Positions 44,816 through 54,723 of a DNA stretch of 64,000 nucleotides are shown here, piece after piece. Source of the DNA: Flammeovirga sp. SJP92 (GTDB lineage: Bacteria; Bacteroidota; Bacteroidia; Cytophagales; Flammeovirgaceae); contig NZ_LQAQ01000012.1 in NCBI RefSeq assembly GCF_001583495.1, forward strand, positions 45,790 to 109,789. Reading direction: 5' to 3'. The position numbers and the translations under genes are program-made. Under the pieces are notes generated by a model. The model was not told the origin of the DNA, did no database searches, and saw only the letters and a list, made by a program, of their open reading frames with translations. Position 1 is the stretch's first letter. The number at the start of each line of letters is the position of its first letter.

Positions 44816-46360
44816 TTAAAGCAATTGCTTCAATAAACTTGTTAACGAACACTTCTCGTCTAAGAATTGCTTTAATTCGCTAATTGGAAGACGGAACTGA
44901 TCCATTGAGTCTCTTTCACGAACTGTTACTGTATTGTCCTCCAATGTTTGGTGGTCTACAGTGATACAGTAAGGAGTACCAATTAAGTCTTGACGAGTGT
45001 AACGCTTACCAATCGCGTCTTTCTCTTCGTAAGAAACATTATGATCGAATTTGATTTCGTTCATTGCTTCTCTTGCTTTCTCTGGTAAACCATCTTTCTT
45101 CGTCAATGGGAATACAGCCGCTTTGATTGGCGCTAAAGCAGGGTGAAGTTTCAAGAATGTTCTTGCTTTACCTTCTACCTCTTCTTCAGTGTAAGCACCT
45201 GTCAAGATAGACAAGAACATACGGTCTAAACCAACTGAAGTTTCCACTACGTAAGGAACAACATTTTTCCCTAACTCATGATCGAAGTACTGTAATTTTT
45301 TGCTCGATAACTCTTGGTGAGCATTCAAGTCAAAATCAGTACGAGAGTGAATACCTTCCAATTCTTTTTGACCGAATGGGAATTTGAATTCAATATCAAC
45401 AGCCGCGTTAGCGTAGTGTGCTGTTTTTAAGTGATCATGGAATACATAATTGTCAGGATTACCTACAACTGTATGGAATTTCATACGTTGTTCTTTCCAG
45501 TATTCATACCATTTCATTTCTGTACCTGGCTGAATAAAGAATTGCATCTCCATTTGCTCAAATTCACGCATTCTGAAGATAAACTGACGTGCAACGATTT
45601 CATTACGGAATGCTTTACCGATTTGAGCGATACCGAATGGAGGACGTTGTCTTGAAGTGTTCATTACATTCAAGAAGTTCACAAAAATACCTTGAGCCGT
45701 TTCAGGACGAAGGTAGATTTTGTTAGAGTCACCAGCTACAGCACCAAGTTCAGTAGCGAACATAAGGTTAAACTGACGAACATCCGTCCAGTTGCAAGTA
45801 CCAGAGATAGGACAAACGATATTATTCTCTTCAATGATCGCTTTTAATCCTTCCATATCTTCGTCCTCTAAAGCAGTTTTGAACTTCGCTTCGATTTCGT
45901 CGATCTTCTTCTGGTTTCTAAGAACGTTTGGATTCGTTGCCAAGAATTGCTCCTTGTCAAACGCGTCACCAAATTTCTTTTGAGCTTTTGTTACTTCTTT
46001 TTCGATTTTAGCCTCATACTTAGCCATTAAATCTTCAATAAGAACGTCTGCTCTATATCTCTTTTTAGAGTCTTTGTTATCAACCAATGGATCATTGAAC
46101 GCATCAACGTGGCCAGAAGCTTTCCAGACTTTAGGGTCCATGAAAATAGAAGCATCAATACCCACGATGTTCTCGTGCATTTGTACCATAGATGCCCACC
46201 AATACTTCTTAATGTTGTTTCTTAACTCAACACCATTCGATCCGTAATCATATACTGCTTGAAGTCCACCATAAATTTCCGATGAAGGAAATACAAAGCC
46301 GTACTCTTTTGCGTGAGAGACAACTTTTTGGAACATATTTTCTTTGTCTTGCTTTGCCAT
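44816..46360 (-). CDS. glyS: Glycyl-tRNA synthetase (dimeric type)
   Basis: Charges tRNA-Gly. About 514 residues, the homodimeric form. N-terminus ENMFQKVVSHAKEYGFVFPSSEIYGG is typical, CPISGTCNWTDVRQFNLMF lies near 185, motif 2 region FGIAQIGKAFRNEIVARQFI near 245, and the anticodon-binding domain starts near 400. A TAATTTTG -7 element at 46390-46397 would put the TSS at about 46383, which supports the start at the ATG 46360 (MAKQDKEN) over the one at 46378, where almost no leader would remain. Confidence 0.96.
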   Translation of the reverse strand: MAKQDKENMFQKVVSHAKEYGFVFPSSEIYGGLQAVYDYGSNGVELRNNIKKYWWASMVQMHENIVGIDASIFMDPKVWKASGHVDAFNDPLVDNKDSKKRYRADVLIEDLMAKYEAKIEKEVTKAQKKFGDAFDKEQFLATNPNVLRNQKKIDEIEAKFKTALEDEDMEGLKAIIEENNIVCPISGTCNWTDVRQFNLMFATELGAVAGDSNKIYLRPETAQGIFVNFLNVMNTSRQRPPFGIAQIGKAFRNEIVARQFIFRMREFEQMEMQFFIQPGTEMKWYEYWKEQRMKFHTVVGNPDNYVFHDHLKTAHYANAAVDIEFKFPFGQKELEGIHSRTDFDLNAHQELSSKKLQYFDHELGKNVVPYVVETSVGLDRMFLSILTGAYTEEEVEGKARTFLKLHPALAPIKAAVFPLTKKDGLPEKAREAMNEIKFDHNVSYEEKDAIGKRYTRQDLIGTPYCITVDHQTLEDNTVTVRERDSMDQFRLPISELKQFLDEKCSLTSLLKQLL

Positions 46361-46389
46361 TTTCAATGATCTGTTCAAAAATTCAGCCC

Positions 46390-46397
46390 CAAAATTA
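46390..46397 (-). promoter_or_regulatory. Promoter -7 element for glyS (TAATTTTG)
   Basis: TAATTTTG on the minus strand fits TAnnTTTG, with the TSS about 23 nt before the chosen ATG. No -33 TTG was found at the ideal spacing. Confidence 0.45.
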
Positions 46398-46467
46398 GCA
46401 AATCAGAACCATTAAACCATTCATTCTTCAATATATCATCCTAATTTTTCTGAAATCCATAAAAAAA

Positions 46468-46510
46468 GAGTTTGAATTTATTGTTCATGAACAAATAAAT
46501 ATGCAAACCC
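46468..46510 (-). terminator. Terminator of cstA
   Basis: Long hairpin with outer GGGTTTG / CAAACTC and inner TTTATTTGTTC / GAACAATAAA pairing, followed by a run of T on the minus strand. Confidence 0.8.
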
Positions 46511-46552
46511 TTTCTTTATGAGCTTATTTTAGGCGTTAAAAGTCATTTACAA

Positions 46553-48004
46553 CTAAGCCATTGTACTCACTTTTTGTTCTTTATTTTTCTTCTTATTCTG
46601 ATAATCGAAGTAGACGAATCCAGCTGTTACCAGTAATCCTGTAATTACTCCAACCGCCACAGAAAAAGTATAATCCAAACCAAAACCTTCAGGGGCTACC
46701 AATATATAAGTGACAACCACTGATGTCATAAAGAATGCTGGTGCGATAACATACCAATAGATCTTCTTTTGATCCATCAAATACTTTACAATTGTCCACA
46801 AAACAATCGTAGCCAATACTTGATTAGACCACCCAAAATACCTCCAAATCACACCAAAATTGATCTGCGTTAAAGCTACCCCAGCAATAAAAATTGGGAT
46901 AGTGACCATTAATCGTTTTACTAATTTATCTTGATTAAATTTAAATGAATCTGCAATCGTTAAACGAACGCTTCGGAAGGCTGTATCACCAGAAGTAATT
47001 GGTGCAGCTACTACACCCAATACTGCCATAAATCCACCTACTTTACCCAGCATTGTTGATGAAATTGTATTCACCACCCAAGCGGCATTATGACCTTCTA
47101 TTGCCATTGTATCACCCAATTCTCTTACTCCTCCAAAAAATGCCATTGCTACTGCAGCCCAAATCAACGCCACAATTCCTTCTGTAATCATTGTTCCGAA
47201 AAAGATTACTTTGCCATCCTTTTCATTAGAAATACAACGGGCCATTAATGGTGATTGAGTAGAATGAAAGCCTGAAATTGCTCCGCAGGCAATAGTGATA
47301 AATAATAATGGAAAGATGGGGTACTTATCAGGGTCAGCCTGCATATTCTGTAAGTTGGCCACTGACAATTCTGGAATTGTATAATCTTCTATCATTAATG
47401 CTCCAAACAATCCCACTGCCATCACTAAAAGTGATAGTCCAAACAATGGATAGATCTTACCAATCAATTTATCAATAGGAATCATCGTTGCCAACAAATA
47501 ATACAAGAAGATTACTGTAATCAAAATAGTCACATCAACTCCCGTCAGCCCATTTAAAATAGTGGCTGGTCCTTTCACAAAAACAACTCCCACTAAAAGT
47601 AATAAAATCACAGAAAAAACTCTCATAAACTGCTTCACTCCATTCCCTAAGTATTTTCCCACAATTTCCGGAATACTTGCTCCACCATGACGGATTGCCA
47701 ACATTCCTGAAAAATAATCGTGCACTGCACCTGCAAAAATACATCCGAAGACAATCCACAAAAAGGCTACGGGTCCCCAAAGTGCTCCAGCAATTGCTCC
47801 AAAAATTGGCCCCAAGCCCGCAATATTCAAGAATTGAATCAAAAAGATCTTACCTAACTTCATGGGTACATAGTCCACTCCATCTTGCTTTGTAATAGCG
47901 GGTGTTTCTAATGAAGGATCAGCGCCAAATTGTTTTTCGACATATTTTCCGTAAACAAAATAGGCTACGATTAAAGTAATAACACTTAGTAGGAAGGAAA
48001 TCAT
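46553..48004 (-). CDS. CstA-type carbon starvation permease
   Basis: A 483-residue membrane protein with 11-13 transmembrane segments. The N-terminal half shows the family's FGADPSLETPAITKQDGVDY, then KLGKIFLIQFLNIAGLGPIFGAIAGALWG near 50-78, GAVHDYFSGMLAIRHGGASI near 92 and TQSPLMARCI near 245. E. coli CstA transports peptides or pyruvate during starvation; E. coli CstA is about 700 residues, so this is a short form. A pyruvate or peptide role is inferred from family only. Confidence 0.88.
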   Translation of the reverse strand: MISFLLSVITLIVAYFVYGKYVEKQFGADPSLETPAITKQDGVDYVPMKLGKIFLIQFLNIAGLGPIFGAIAGALWGPVAFLWIVFGCIFAGAVHDYFSGMLAIRHGGASIPEIVGKYLGNGVKQFMRVFSVILLLLVGVVFVKGPATILNGLTGVDVTILITVIFLYYLLATMIPIDKLIGKIYPLFGLSLLVMAVGLFGALMIEDYTIPELSVANLQNMQADPDKYPIFPLLFITIACGAISGFHSTQSPLMARCISNEKDGKVIFFGTMITEGIVALIWAAVAMAFFGGVRELGDTMAIEGHNAAWVVNTISSTMLGKVGGFMAVLGVVAAPITSGDTAFRSVRLTIADSFKFNQDKLVKRLMVTIPIFIAGVALTQINFGVIWRYFGWSNQVLATIVLWTIVKYLMDQKKIYWYVIAPAFFMTSVVVTYILVAPEGFGLDYTFSVAVGVITGLLVTAGFVYFDYQNKKKNKEQKVSTMA

Positions 48005-48168
48005 TTCATCTAGTTTTTAGAAGATTAAAAAGTTGATATGCAATTTATTCTCTAGAAGGCACATTTGCACTTTTTATTTTAAATAAGTACTCGAATTGAG
48101 AGGTTAATGTACTAATAGATACATCAATAGGTACGATAACTTCATTCACAATTACTACAAAAAAGAAA

Positions 48169-48205
48169 AACTTTGAAATGACCATGATGAGATCACTTCA
48201 AAGTT
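48169..48205 (-). terminator. Terminator of the first sodium symporter gene
   Basis: AACTTTGAAATGA / TCACTTCAAAGTT with one mismatch, followed by T-rich sequence on the minus strand. Confidence 0.8.
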
Positions 48206-48247
48206 TTTATATCTACAAATCAATTCTTTTGACTTAAGTACTAAGAC

Positions 48248-49651
48248 TTACGCACCCAAAATATGGATTCCAAAGAATTTAGATAAAATCGTAATTACTG
48301 TAATAGAACCTAAAATAAATGGTGCTAAATATTTTAATGCGAAAATGGTATACTTTCCAATTAATGAATCACCAAATCCTGGGTTGCCAATCTCTACCTC
48401 TTTCTTGAAGTTGTCTCCTCTCCATACCCAAGCGGTATAAACGGAAATCAAGAATCCACCTAATGGTAGGAAGGTATCCGATGCCATATCTTCAATGAAG
48501 TCCATAAAAGATACTGGGTTTTCTGAGCTTGAGTATTGCACAAACTCTGTAAAGAAAGGAACTGTACCATTACCTAGCATAGATGGGATACCTAAAAGGA
48601 AAATACCTAAACCTACAATCCAAACTGTTCTTTCTCTTCTTACCTCGTATTCATCCACTACATAAGCTACTGGCACCTCTAATAATGAAACGGTTGAAGT
48701 TAAAGCGGCAAAGGATAATAACACAAAGAAGAAACCTCCAATCACTCTACCCAATACTGGACCAATAGATTCAAACGCACCTGGCAATACCGTAAAGATA
48801 AGACCGGCTCCTCCACCTTGTCCTTGTAACCCTTGAGAGAATACAAAAGCAAACATCATCAAGCCTGCAATAAAAGCAATACCTACGTCTGTCAATAAGA
48901 TCATAGTAGTAGAAGTTACAATATTGTCCTTTTTACCTACATAACTACCGTAAGTAATCAAGGCGCCCATACCCAATGATAATGAGAAAAAGGCTTGCCC
49001 CATTGCACCATAAGCTGTTTCGAAAGTAATGGCATTAAAGTCCGGCACGAGATAATAAATCACACCGTCTACTGCTCCTTCTTGCGTCAATGAATACGCC
49101 ATTAATGATAAGATAAGGATCAATAAAGAAGGCATTAAAATCTTTGATGCTTTTTCAATACCACCTGATACACCTTTGGCTACAATATAAATTGTTACCA
49201 CCATGAAAATAGAAGAGAACACTAAGTTCAATTGCCAGTTTCCGATAAAGGCTCCAAAGTTCTGGCCTAGTTCAAAGTTTCCGGCAAACATCTCGATAGC
49301 AAAACCTAATGCCCAACCGGCTACTACATTATAAAATGAAAGGATTAATATCCCTGTAAGTACACCTAATTTGCCCAATGCTGACCATGCTCTATGACCA
49401 TTTTCAGTAAAGGCTCCTACTGCATTTTTATTGGTTTTTCGTCCGATTGCCACCTCTGCCATCATTACTGGAAAGCAAAGCATAAAGCAAAACGCTAAAT
49501 ACATTACAACGAAAGCTCCTCCGCCTCCATCGCTTACTTCAAATGGAAATTTCCATATATTACCTAGTCCTACAGCTGACCCCGCTGCGGCTAGTACAAA
49601 TCCAATCTTATTAGAAAATCCTCCTCGGCTACTGTCTTTTATCCCCGCCAT
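48248..49651 (-). CDS. Neurotransmitter:sodium symporter (NSS) family transporter, copy A
   Basis: A 467-residue transporter of the LeuT fold with about 11-12 transmembrane segments. The sodium and substrate motif of TM1 is in LAAAGSAVGLGNIWKFPFEV near 20-39. The TM6 region with ALITYGSYVGKKDNIV near 230 follows, as does SFAALTSTVSLLEVPVAYV near 310-328. Members carry amino acids or related amines with sodium. The next gene upstream is a near-duplicate. Substrate unknown. Confidence 0.92.
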   Translation of the reverse strand: MAGIKDSSRGGFSNKIGFVLAAAGSAVGLGNIWKFPFEVSDGGGGAFVVMYLAFCFMLCFPVMMAEVAIGRKTNKNAVGAFTENGHRAWSALGKLGVLTGILILSFYNVVAGWALGFAIEMFAGNFELGQNFGAFIGNWQLNLVFSSIFMVVTIYIVAKGVSGGIEKASKILMPSLLILILSLMAYSLTQEGAVDGVIYYLVPDFNAITFETAYGAMGQAFFSLSLGMGALITYGSYVGKKDNIVTSTTMILLTDVGIAFIAGLMMFAFVFSQGLQGQGGGAGLIFTVLPGAFESIGPVLGRVIGGFFFVLLSFAALTSTVSLLEVPVAYVVDEYEVRRERTVWIVGLGIFLLGIPSMLGNGTVPFFTEFVQYSSSENPVSFMDFIEDMASDTFLPLGGFLISVYTAWVWRGDNFKKEVEIGNPGFGDSLIGKYTIFALKYLAPFILGSITVITILSKFFGIHILGA

Positions 49652-49886
49652 ATAATTTTAAAAGTTGAGTCTGATAATTTTAGTTTACAATGAGCTCATT
49701 GTAGTATCCTCGTACAAATAGTGTTGAAGACGTAGTAAATCAAACCGCAATATATGCACTTATATGTTTATGGGCCAATAAATTAGTGTATCACAATTAA
49801 AATATTATCACTTGTTATGTTGAATATCCTTAAAAGTTTGCGACACTGTATTTTCACGAAATATTCTTCTTAACTGAATAAAAAAA

Positions 49887-49915
49887 GAGGAATACATCGC
49901 TCTGACCTATTCCTC
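49887..49915 (-). terminator. Terminator of the second sodium symporter gene
   Basis: GAGGAATA / TATTCCTC with a 13-nt loop, then T run on the minus strand. Confidence 0.85.
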
Positions 49916-49940
49916 CTTTCTAATCTATATAATAATAGAA

Positions 49941-51341
49941 TTACCCAATAAGGTGTATTCCAAAAAATTTCGATAAAATGGTTACAATCGTAATTGAACC
50001 TAAAATTAATGGAGCTAAAAACTTCAATGCAAAAATGGTGTATTTCCCCATTAGGGAATTTCCAAACTCAGGATTTCCTTTCTCTACTTCCTCTTTAAAT
50101 TTATCTCCTCTCCAAACATAAGCCGTATACACTGCCACTAAGAAACCACCTAAAGGCAAGAACGTATCTGAAGCTAAATCTTCAATAAAGTCCATAAAGT
50201 TTACTGCTTTCTCAGCACCATGATAGTGTACAAAGTTGGTAAAGAAATCAACCGTTCCATTACCAAGCATGGATGGAATACCAAACAAGAAAATCACAAA
50301 TCCTACAATCCATACCGCTCTATTTCTTCTTACTTCAAACTCATCCACCACATAAGATACAGGTACTTCTAAAAGTGATACCGTTGAAGTTAAAGCAGCA
50401 AATGATAACAATACAAAGAAGAAACCTCCAATGATTCTACCCAATATTGGCCCAATCGACTCAAATGCACCTGGTAAAACCGTAAAGATCAAGCCGGCAC
50501 CTCCACCTTGTCCTTGAAGACCTTGAGAGAAAATAAATGAGAACATCATCAAACCTGCAATAAAGGCAATACCCACATCCGCTAATAAAATCATAGATGT
50601 AGCCGACACCATATTATCTCTTTTTCCAACGTAACTACCATAAGTGATCAAAGCACCCATACCTAATGACAATGAGAAAAAGGCTTGCCCCATTGCTCCG
50701 TAGGCTGTTTCAAAAGTGATTTCACTAAAATCTGGAATCAGATAAAACTTCACTCCTTCCATAGCGCCTTCTTGCGTTAACGAATACGTCATCAAGGCTA
50801 AGATTAAGAACAATAAAGAAGGCATTAATATTTTTGATGCTTTTTCAATACCACCTGATACACCTTTGGCTACAATAAAAATCGTTACAAACATAAAGGC
50901 TGTAGAGGTAGCCATATTGATATGCCAATTTCCAACAAATTCACCAAAATGTTGTCCTACAGAAAAGTTACCTGAGAACATTTCCCAAGCATAGCCCAAT
51001 GCCCATCCAGCAACAACATTATAAAAAGACAAAATCAAAGATCCACTTAATACGGCCAAGATTCCTATTGGAGCCCATTTCTTATGCCCGTTTTCAGCAA
51101 ACGCACCTACTGCGTTTTTATTCGTCTTACGGCCCAATGCAATCTCTGCCATCATCACAGGAAAACACAGCATAAAACAAAATGCAAGGTACATCACCAC
51201 AAAGGCACCTCCACCTCCATCACTTACTTCAAAAGGGAATTTCCATATATTTCCAAGCCCAACTGCTGAACCTGCTGCCGCTAAAACGAAACCTAGTTTG
51301 TTTGAAAAGCCTCCTCTACTGCTTTCTTGGATATTAGCCAT
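49941..51341 (-). CDS. Neurotransmitter:sodium symporter (NSS) family transporter, copy B
   Basis: A 466-residue paralogue of the gene at 48248. The N-terminal 80 residues are almost identical (LAAAGSAVGLGNIWKFPFEVSD), as are TM3, TM6, the KASKILMPSL stretch and the C-terminal GNPEFGNSLMGKYTIFALKF region; differences concentrate in the extracellular loop around residue 90-140 and near 360-380. It has its own terminator, so the two are separate transcripts. Tandem copies may carry different amino acids or respond to different signals. Confidence 0.92.
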   Translation of the reverse strand: MANIQESSRGGFSNKLGFVLAAAGSAVGLGNIWKFPFEVSDGGGGAFVVMYLAFCFMLCFPVMMAEIALGRKTNKNAVGAFAENGHKKWAPIGILAVLSGSLILSFYNVVAGWALGYAWEMFSGNFSVGQHFGEFVGNWHINMATSTAFMFVTIFIVAKGVSGGIEKASKILMPSLLFLILALMTYSLTQEGAMEGVKFYLIPDFSEITFETAYGAMGQAFFSLSLGMGALITYGSYVGKRDNMVSATSMILLADVGIAFIAGLMMFSFIFSQGLQGQGGGAGLIFTVLPGAFESIGPILGRIIGGFFFVLLSFAALTSTVSLLEVPVSYVVDEFEVRRNRAVWIVGFVIFLFGIPSMLGNGTVDFFTNFVHYHGAEKAVNFMDFIEDLASDTFLPLGGFLVAVYTAYVWRGDKFKEEVEKGNPEFGNSLMGKYTIFALKFLAPLILGSITIVTILSKFFGIHLIG

Positions 51342-51705
51342 AATCGTTTAAATAATAGAATACGAATAGTGTAAATCAATCAATGAAATTGTTTAGTCTA
51401 TAACTTTCTTGCAAGGATACATTGTTATGTCCTAATTATTCATTTTTATATGGATTTATTTAATACTTATCTGATGATGAATAAATTATTTCAAAAAAGT
51501 CAAAATAATATTTTTGAAAAGAGCTATTATTTAGAATTAAATTTCAGACAGTAGTGTACTATTCTTTAAGATGTAATAATTGTTTGAGAGTGTATTAATT
51601 GAAGTTGGAAAGATATGATTTTCAGATTGAATTACCTTAATAGTACACAAGAAAATCAGTATCAAGACTGAATAATGAGATAAAGTAATAGATAATTTCG
51701 TAGCC

Positions 51706-51722
51706 ACGTAGCCCTGCTACGT
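51706..51722. repeat. Palindrome ACGTAGC-CCT-GCTACGT
   Basis: 7-bp stem with a 3-nt loop. Preceded by GTAGCC. Its core is the reverse complement of the element at 51791. Confidence 0.6.
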
Positions 51723-51790
51723 ATGAATGCTTGAGGTTAATAGAGTATTTAATTTCGGGTGATTCATCAATAAACCTTTGCTTCAAGATA

Positions 51791-51809
51791 AGCGTAGCAG
51801 GGCTACGCT
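51791..51809. repeat. Palindrome AGCGTAGC-AGG-GCTACGCT
   Basis: 8-bp stem with a 3-nt AGG loop, the complement orientation of the element at 51706. With 33419-33440 it may belong to one REP family. Confidence 0.6.
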
Positions 51810-51904
51810 ACTACATACAAGAAAGTAATAATTACCCATCGATATACAATTTGCACGTAGTAAATTTCGTACCAACGGAATACCAAAACCCTTATAAAAA
51901 TAAA

Positions 51905-51937
51905 GACCCAAGCAATCCTAATTGGATTACTTGGGTC
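51905..51937 (-). terminator. Terminator after rpsC
   Basis: GACCCAAGCAATCC / GGATTACTTGGGTC (one mismatch), followed by CTTTATTTTTAT on the minus strand, 32 bp past the rpsC stop. Confidence 0.9.
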
Positions 51938-51969
51938 CACCTGTCGGCTTAGATAAGGTTATCTAGGTG

Positions 51970-52755
51970 TTACGCTTTTGGAGCGTTTCCGCCACCTTTG
52001 TTTCCACCACCTTTTCTACCACCACGTCCGCCTCTACGACGATCGTTTCCGCCACGCTTTCTATCGTTACCACCTCTACGGTTGTCACGACGTCCAGTTT
52101 CAGCAGAAGGAGAAAGATCTCTCTTACCTAAAACTTCACCTTTGAATACCCAAACTTTGATACCAATGATACCATATACTGTAAGAGCTTCAGATAAAGC
52201 GTAATCGATATCCGCACGTAATGTATGCAATGGAATACGACCTTCTTTATAAAGTTCAGTACGAGCCATTTCAGCACCACCCAAACGACCAGAAAGCTTT
52301 ACTTTGATACCTTGCGCACCGTGACGAACAGCGTTAGCAATTGCTTGCTTCATCGCACGACGGTAAGATACACGGCTTTTCAATTGTTGAGCGATTGACT
52401 CACCGATTAATTTTGCATCAGTCTCAGGACGCTTAACTTCAGAGATGTTGATTTGAACATCTTTACCAGTTAAACGCTTCAACTCTTCTTTGATTTTGTC
52501 TACCTCAGCACCTGCTTTACCGATTACTACACCTGGACGAGCCGTGTGAATAGTTAACGTAACGCGCTTGATAGTACGCTCGATAACTACACGTGAGATA
52601 CCCGCACGAGGGTTCGGTAAACGAACTGCGATATATTTTCTGATCTTGTCGTCCTCTACTAATTTGTCAGAGAAATCTTTTCCACCATACCAGCTAGATT
52701 CCCATCCTCTGATATAGCCTAAACGAAGACCAATTGGATTTATCTTTTGTCCCAT
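51970..52755 (-). CDS. rpsC: 30S ribosomal protein S3
   Basis: 261 residues, starting [20 protein letters not shown]. The KH domain contains [18 protein letters not shown] near 75-92. The C-terminus is extended by about 45 residues of Gly/Arg/Asn repeats ([18 protein letters not shown]). Last gene of the rplC-to-rpsC run; it is followed by a terminator rather than rplP. Confidence 0.97.
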   Translation of the reverse strand: MGQKINPIGLRLGYIRGWESSWYGGKDFSDKLVEDDKIRKYIAVRLPNPRAGISRVVIERTIKRVTLTIHTARPGVVIGKAGAEVDKIKEELKRLTGKDVQINISEVKRPETDAKLIGESIAQQLKSRVSYRRAMKQAIANAVRHGAQGIKVKLSGRLGGAEMARTELYKEGRIPLHTLRADIDYALSEALTVYGIIGIKVWVFKGEVLGKRDLSPSAETGRRDNRRGGNDRKRGGNDRRRGGRGGRKGGGNKGGGNAPKA

Positions 52756-52769
52756 GGGAAAAACTTATT

Positions 52770-53171
52770 TTAGTTATCTGACTCGTTTGATTCTGTTGTA
52801 TCCTCAGCGACTACGTCGATAAGGCTTGTGCTACGAGCGTCTACTACCACTGTTACGTGGTTAGAACGCTTACGGATTCTGTGAGCACGTCCTTGTGGAG
52901 CTGGACGGAAACGCTTTAATTGGCGTCCACCAGTTACAAAGATTGATTTCACATATAAATCTGCATCTTCAACAGACTCGTCAGGGTTTTTGTTTTCCCA
53001 GTTTGCCACTGCAGAAAGAATTAACTTTTCTACTAGAGGAGCACCAGCTTTTTGCGCATAACGGAGTGTATTCAGTGCATCAATAACTTGCACACCTCTT
53101 ACTGCGTCCGCTACAAGCATCATCTTGCGTGGAGCGATAGGGCAATTATTAAGTTTTGCTACTGCTTCCAT
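52770..53171 (-). CDS. rplV: 50S ribosomal protein L22
   Basis: 133 residues. Contains [20 protein letters not shown] near 9-28 and [20 protein letters not shown] near 92-111, the tunnel-loop region. The ATG overlaps the rpsS stop (TAATG). An acidic tail ([16 protein letters not shown]) is added at the C-terminus. Confidence 0.97.
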   Translation of the reverse strand: MEAVAKLNNCPIAPRKMMLVADAVRGVQVIDALNTLRYAQKAGAPLVEKLILSAVANWENKNPDESVEDADLYVKSIFVTGGRQLKRFRPAPQGRAHRIRKRSNHVTVVVDARSTSLIDVVAEDTTESNESDN

Positions 53172-53449
53172 TATTTTCTGCCTTTATCTTTTTTATTGAT
53201 ATGACCCTTGTAAGTACGTGTTGGAGCGAATTCACCTAATTTATGACCTACCATGTTTTCAGTTACATAAACAGGGATGAATTTGTTACCATTGTGTACA
53301 GCAAATGTATGACCGATGAAATCTGGAGAAATCATTGATCTACGCGACCAAGTTTTGATTACTGCTTTTTTACCAGACTCATTAGTCGCCTCGATTTTCT
53401 TTACTAAACGAAAATCAATATAAGGTCCTTTCTTTAGCGATCTTGCCAT
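53171..53449 (-). CDS. rpsS: 30S ribosomal protein S19
   Basis: 92 residues, starting [20 protein letters not shown] and containing [17 protein letters not shown]. Its stop codon overlaps the rplV start by one base. Confidence 0.97.
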   Translation of the reverse strand: MARSLKKGPYIDFRLVKKIEATNESGKKAVIKTWSRRSMISPDFIGHTFAVHNGNKFIPVYVTENMVGHKLGEFAPTRTYKGHINKKDKGRK

Positions 53450-53457
53450 GACTTAAA

Positions 53458-54282
53458 TTACTTTTTCCTTCTTGAAACGATCAGCTTGCTAGAATACTTC
53501 TTAGCGTTACGTGTCTTTTGACCTTTAGCGTAAACACCAGTACGTGAGCGAGGGTGTCCTCCTGAAGATTTACCTTCACCACCACCCATAGGGTGATCAA
53601 CTGGGTTCATTGCAACACCTCTAACACGTGGTCTACGACCTAACCAACGCTTTCTACCTGCTTTACCTAAACGAACGTTCATGTGATCGCCGTTAGAAAC
53701 AGTTCCGATTGTAGCATAGCACTCAATAAGTACTAATCTAGTCTCGCCTGAAGGTAATTTAAGTGTAGCATATCTACCAGTACGTCCTAATAATTGTGCG
53801 TAAGCACCAGCAGAACGTACCATTGCAGCACCTTTACCTGGCTTCAACTCCACGTTGTGGATGATTGAACCTACAGGAATCTCAGACAATGGAAGTGCAT
53901 TACCTAAATCAGGAGCTACACCTGAACCAGACAAGATAGTCTGTCCAACTTGTAATCCTTCTGGAGCAACGATATACGTTTTAGCACCATCTACATAGTA
54001 GATTAAGGCAATACGAGCAGTACGGTTTGGATCGTACTCGATAGATTTCACGATACCTGGAACACCATGCTTGTTACGTTTGAAGTCGATCGAACGTAAT
54101 CTACGCTTGTGACCACCACCAACGTTACGAACAGTCATTTTACCTGAGTTGTTACGACCACCTGTACGGTGCTTACCAACTGTCAGTGACTTTTCTGGTG
54201 TACTTTTCGTGATTTCCTCGAAAGTAGGAGCGACTCTGAATCGCTGTCCCGGAGTGATGGGCTTTAACTTTTTAACAGCCAT
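53458..54282 (-). CDS. rplB: 50S ribosomal protein L2
   Basis: 274 residues. [20 protein letters not shown] start and [20 protein letters not shown] near 220-240, the peptidyl-transferase loop, with the His of the loop present. Eight bases separate it from rpsS. A 141-bp gap separates it from rplW. Confidence 0.97.
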   Translation of the reverse strand: MAVKKLKPITPGQRFRVAPTFEEITKSTPEKSLTVGKHRTGGRNNSGKMTVRNVGGGHKRRLRSIDFKRNKHGVPGIVKSIEYDPNRTARIALIYYVDGAKTYIVAPEGLQVGQTILSGSGVAPDLGNALPLSEIPVGSIIHNVELKPGKGAAMVRSAGAYAQLLGRTGRYATLKLPSGETRLVLIECYATIGTVSNGDHMNVRLGKAGRKRWLGRRPRVRGVAMNPVDHPMGGGEGKSSGGHPRSRTGVYAKGQKTRNAKKYSSKLIVSRRKK

Positions 54283-54373
54283 TTTACAAACTTTCGTAAT
54301 TTGCTTTTACAGTCTCTAGATAGGTTTTCCTAGATACTATAGACAACAAATTTGGTTAAACTTAATAAATATC

Positions 54374-54393
54374 CGGAGCCCGAATGAGCTCCG
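54374..54393. other. Hairpin in the rplW-rplB gap (CGGAGC / GCTCCG)
   Basis: A 6-bp GC-rich stem with an 8-nt loop, in an otherwise AT-rich 141-bp gap inside the ribosomal operon. On the plus strand it is followed by TTTTT, on the minus strand by weaker T-rich sequence. It could be a regulatory hairpin or attenuator. Confidence 0.4.
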
Positions 54394-54423
54394 AACAATA
54401 TTTTTAATTTTTTTATTCAGATC

Positions 54424-54711
54424 TTAAAGACCTTCGTAGATGTCGATAATCTCACCCTCAGCTACTTGTACCATCGCTTTTTTGTACGATGAAGTATGAC
54501 CGCTAATTACAGCTGCTTTTGTGTAACGAGTTTTAGATTTACCTGGTAGAATTGCAGTACGAACTGCTTCTACGTTAACACCATACTTCGCCTCAACAGC
54601 TTGTTTGATCTGAACCTTATTAGCACCTTTTGCCACTTTGAAAGTGTAAACACCGTTCTCGTGAGCTAAAGCTGCCTTTTCTGTCAAGATAGGTTTTACC
54701 AATACTTGCAT
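54424..54711 (-). CDS. rplW: 50S ribosomal protein L23
   Basis: 95 residues, with MQVLVKPILTEKAALAHENG at the start and KTRYTKAAVISGHTSSYKKAM near 60-80, matching the family. Confidence 0.96.
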   Translation of the reverse strand: MQVLVKPILTEKAALAHENGVYTFKVAKGANKVQIKQAVEAKYGVNVEAVRTAILPGKSKTRYTKAAVISGHTSSYKKAMVQVAEGEIIDIYEGL

Positions 54712-54723
54712 CTTAATAGGGGC

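Larger units (their letters stand above)
51342..51969. other. Intergenic region (628 bp) with REP-like pair and rpsC terminator
   Basis: No gene is seen. It contains two inverted palindromes (51706-51722 and 51791-51809), each of the other's reverse complement type, and the rpsC terminator at 51905-51937. In other Bacteroidota rplP, rpmC and rpsQ would follow rpsC directly; they do not occur here. The segment 51342-51700 is AT-rich and has no obvious ORF. Confidence 0.6.

Noticed and set aside
51706..51809. CRISPR array or attachment site
   Set aside because: Only two palindromes in inverted orientation, without spacers of equal length, cas genes or an integrase.
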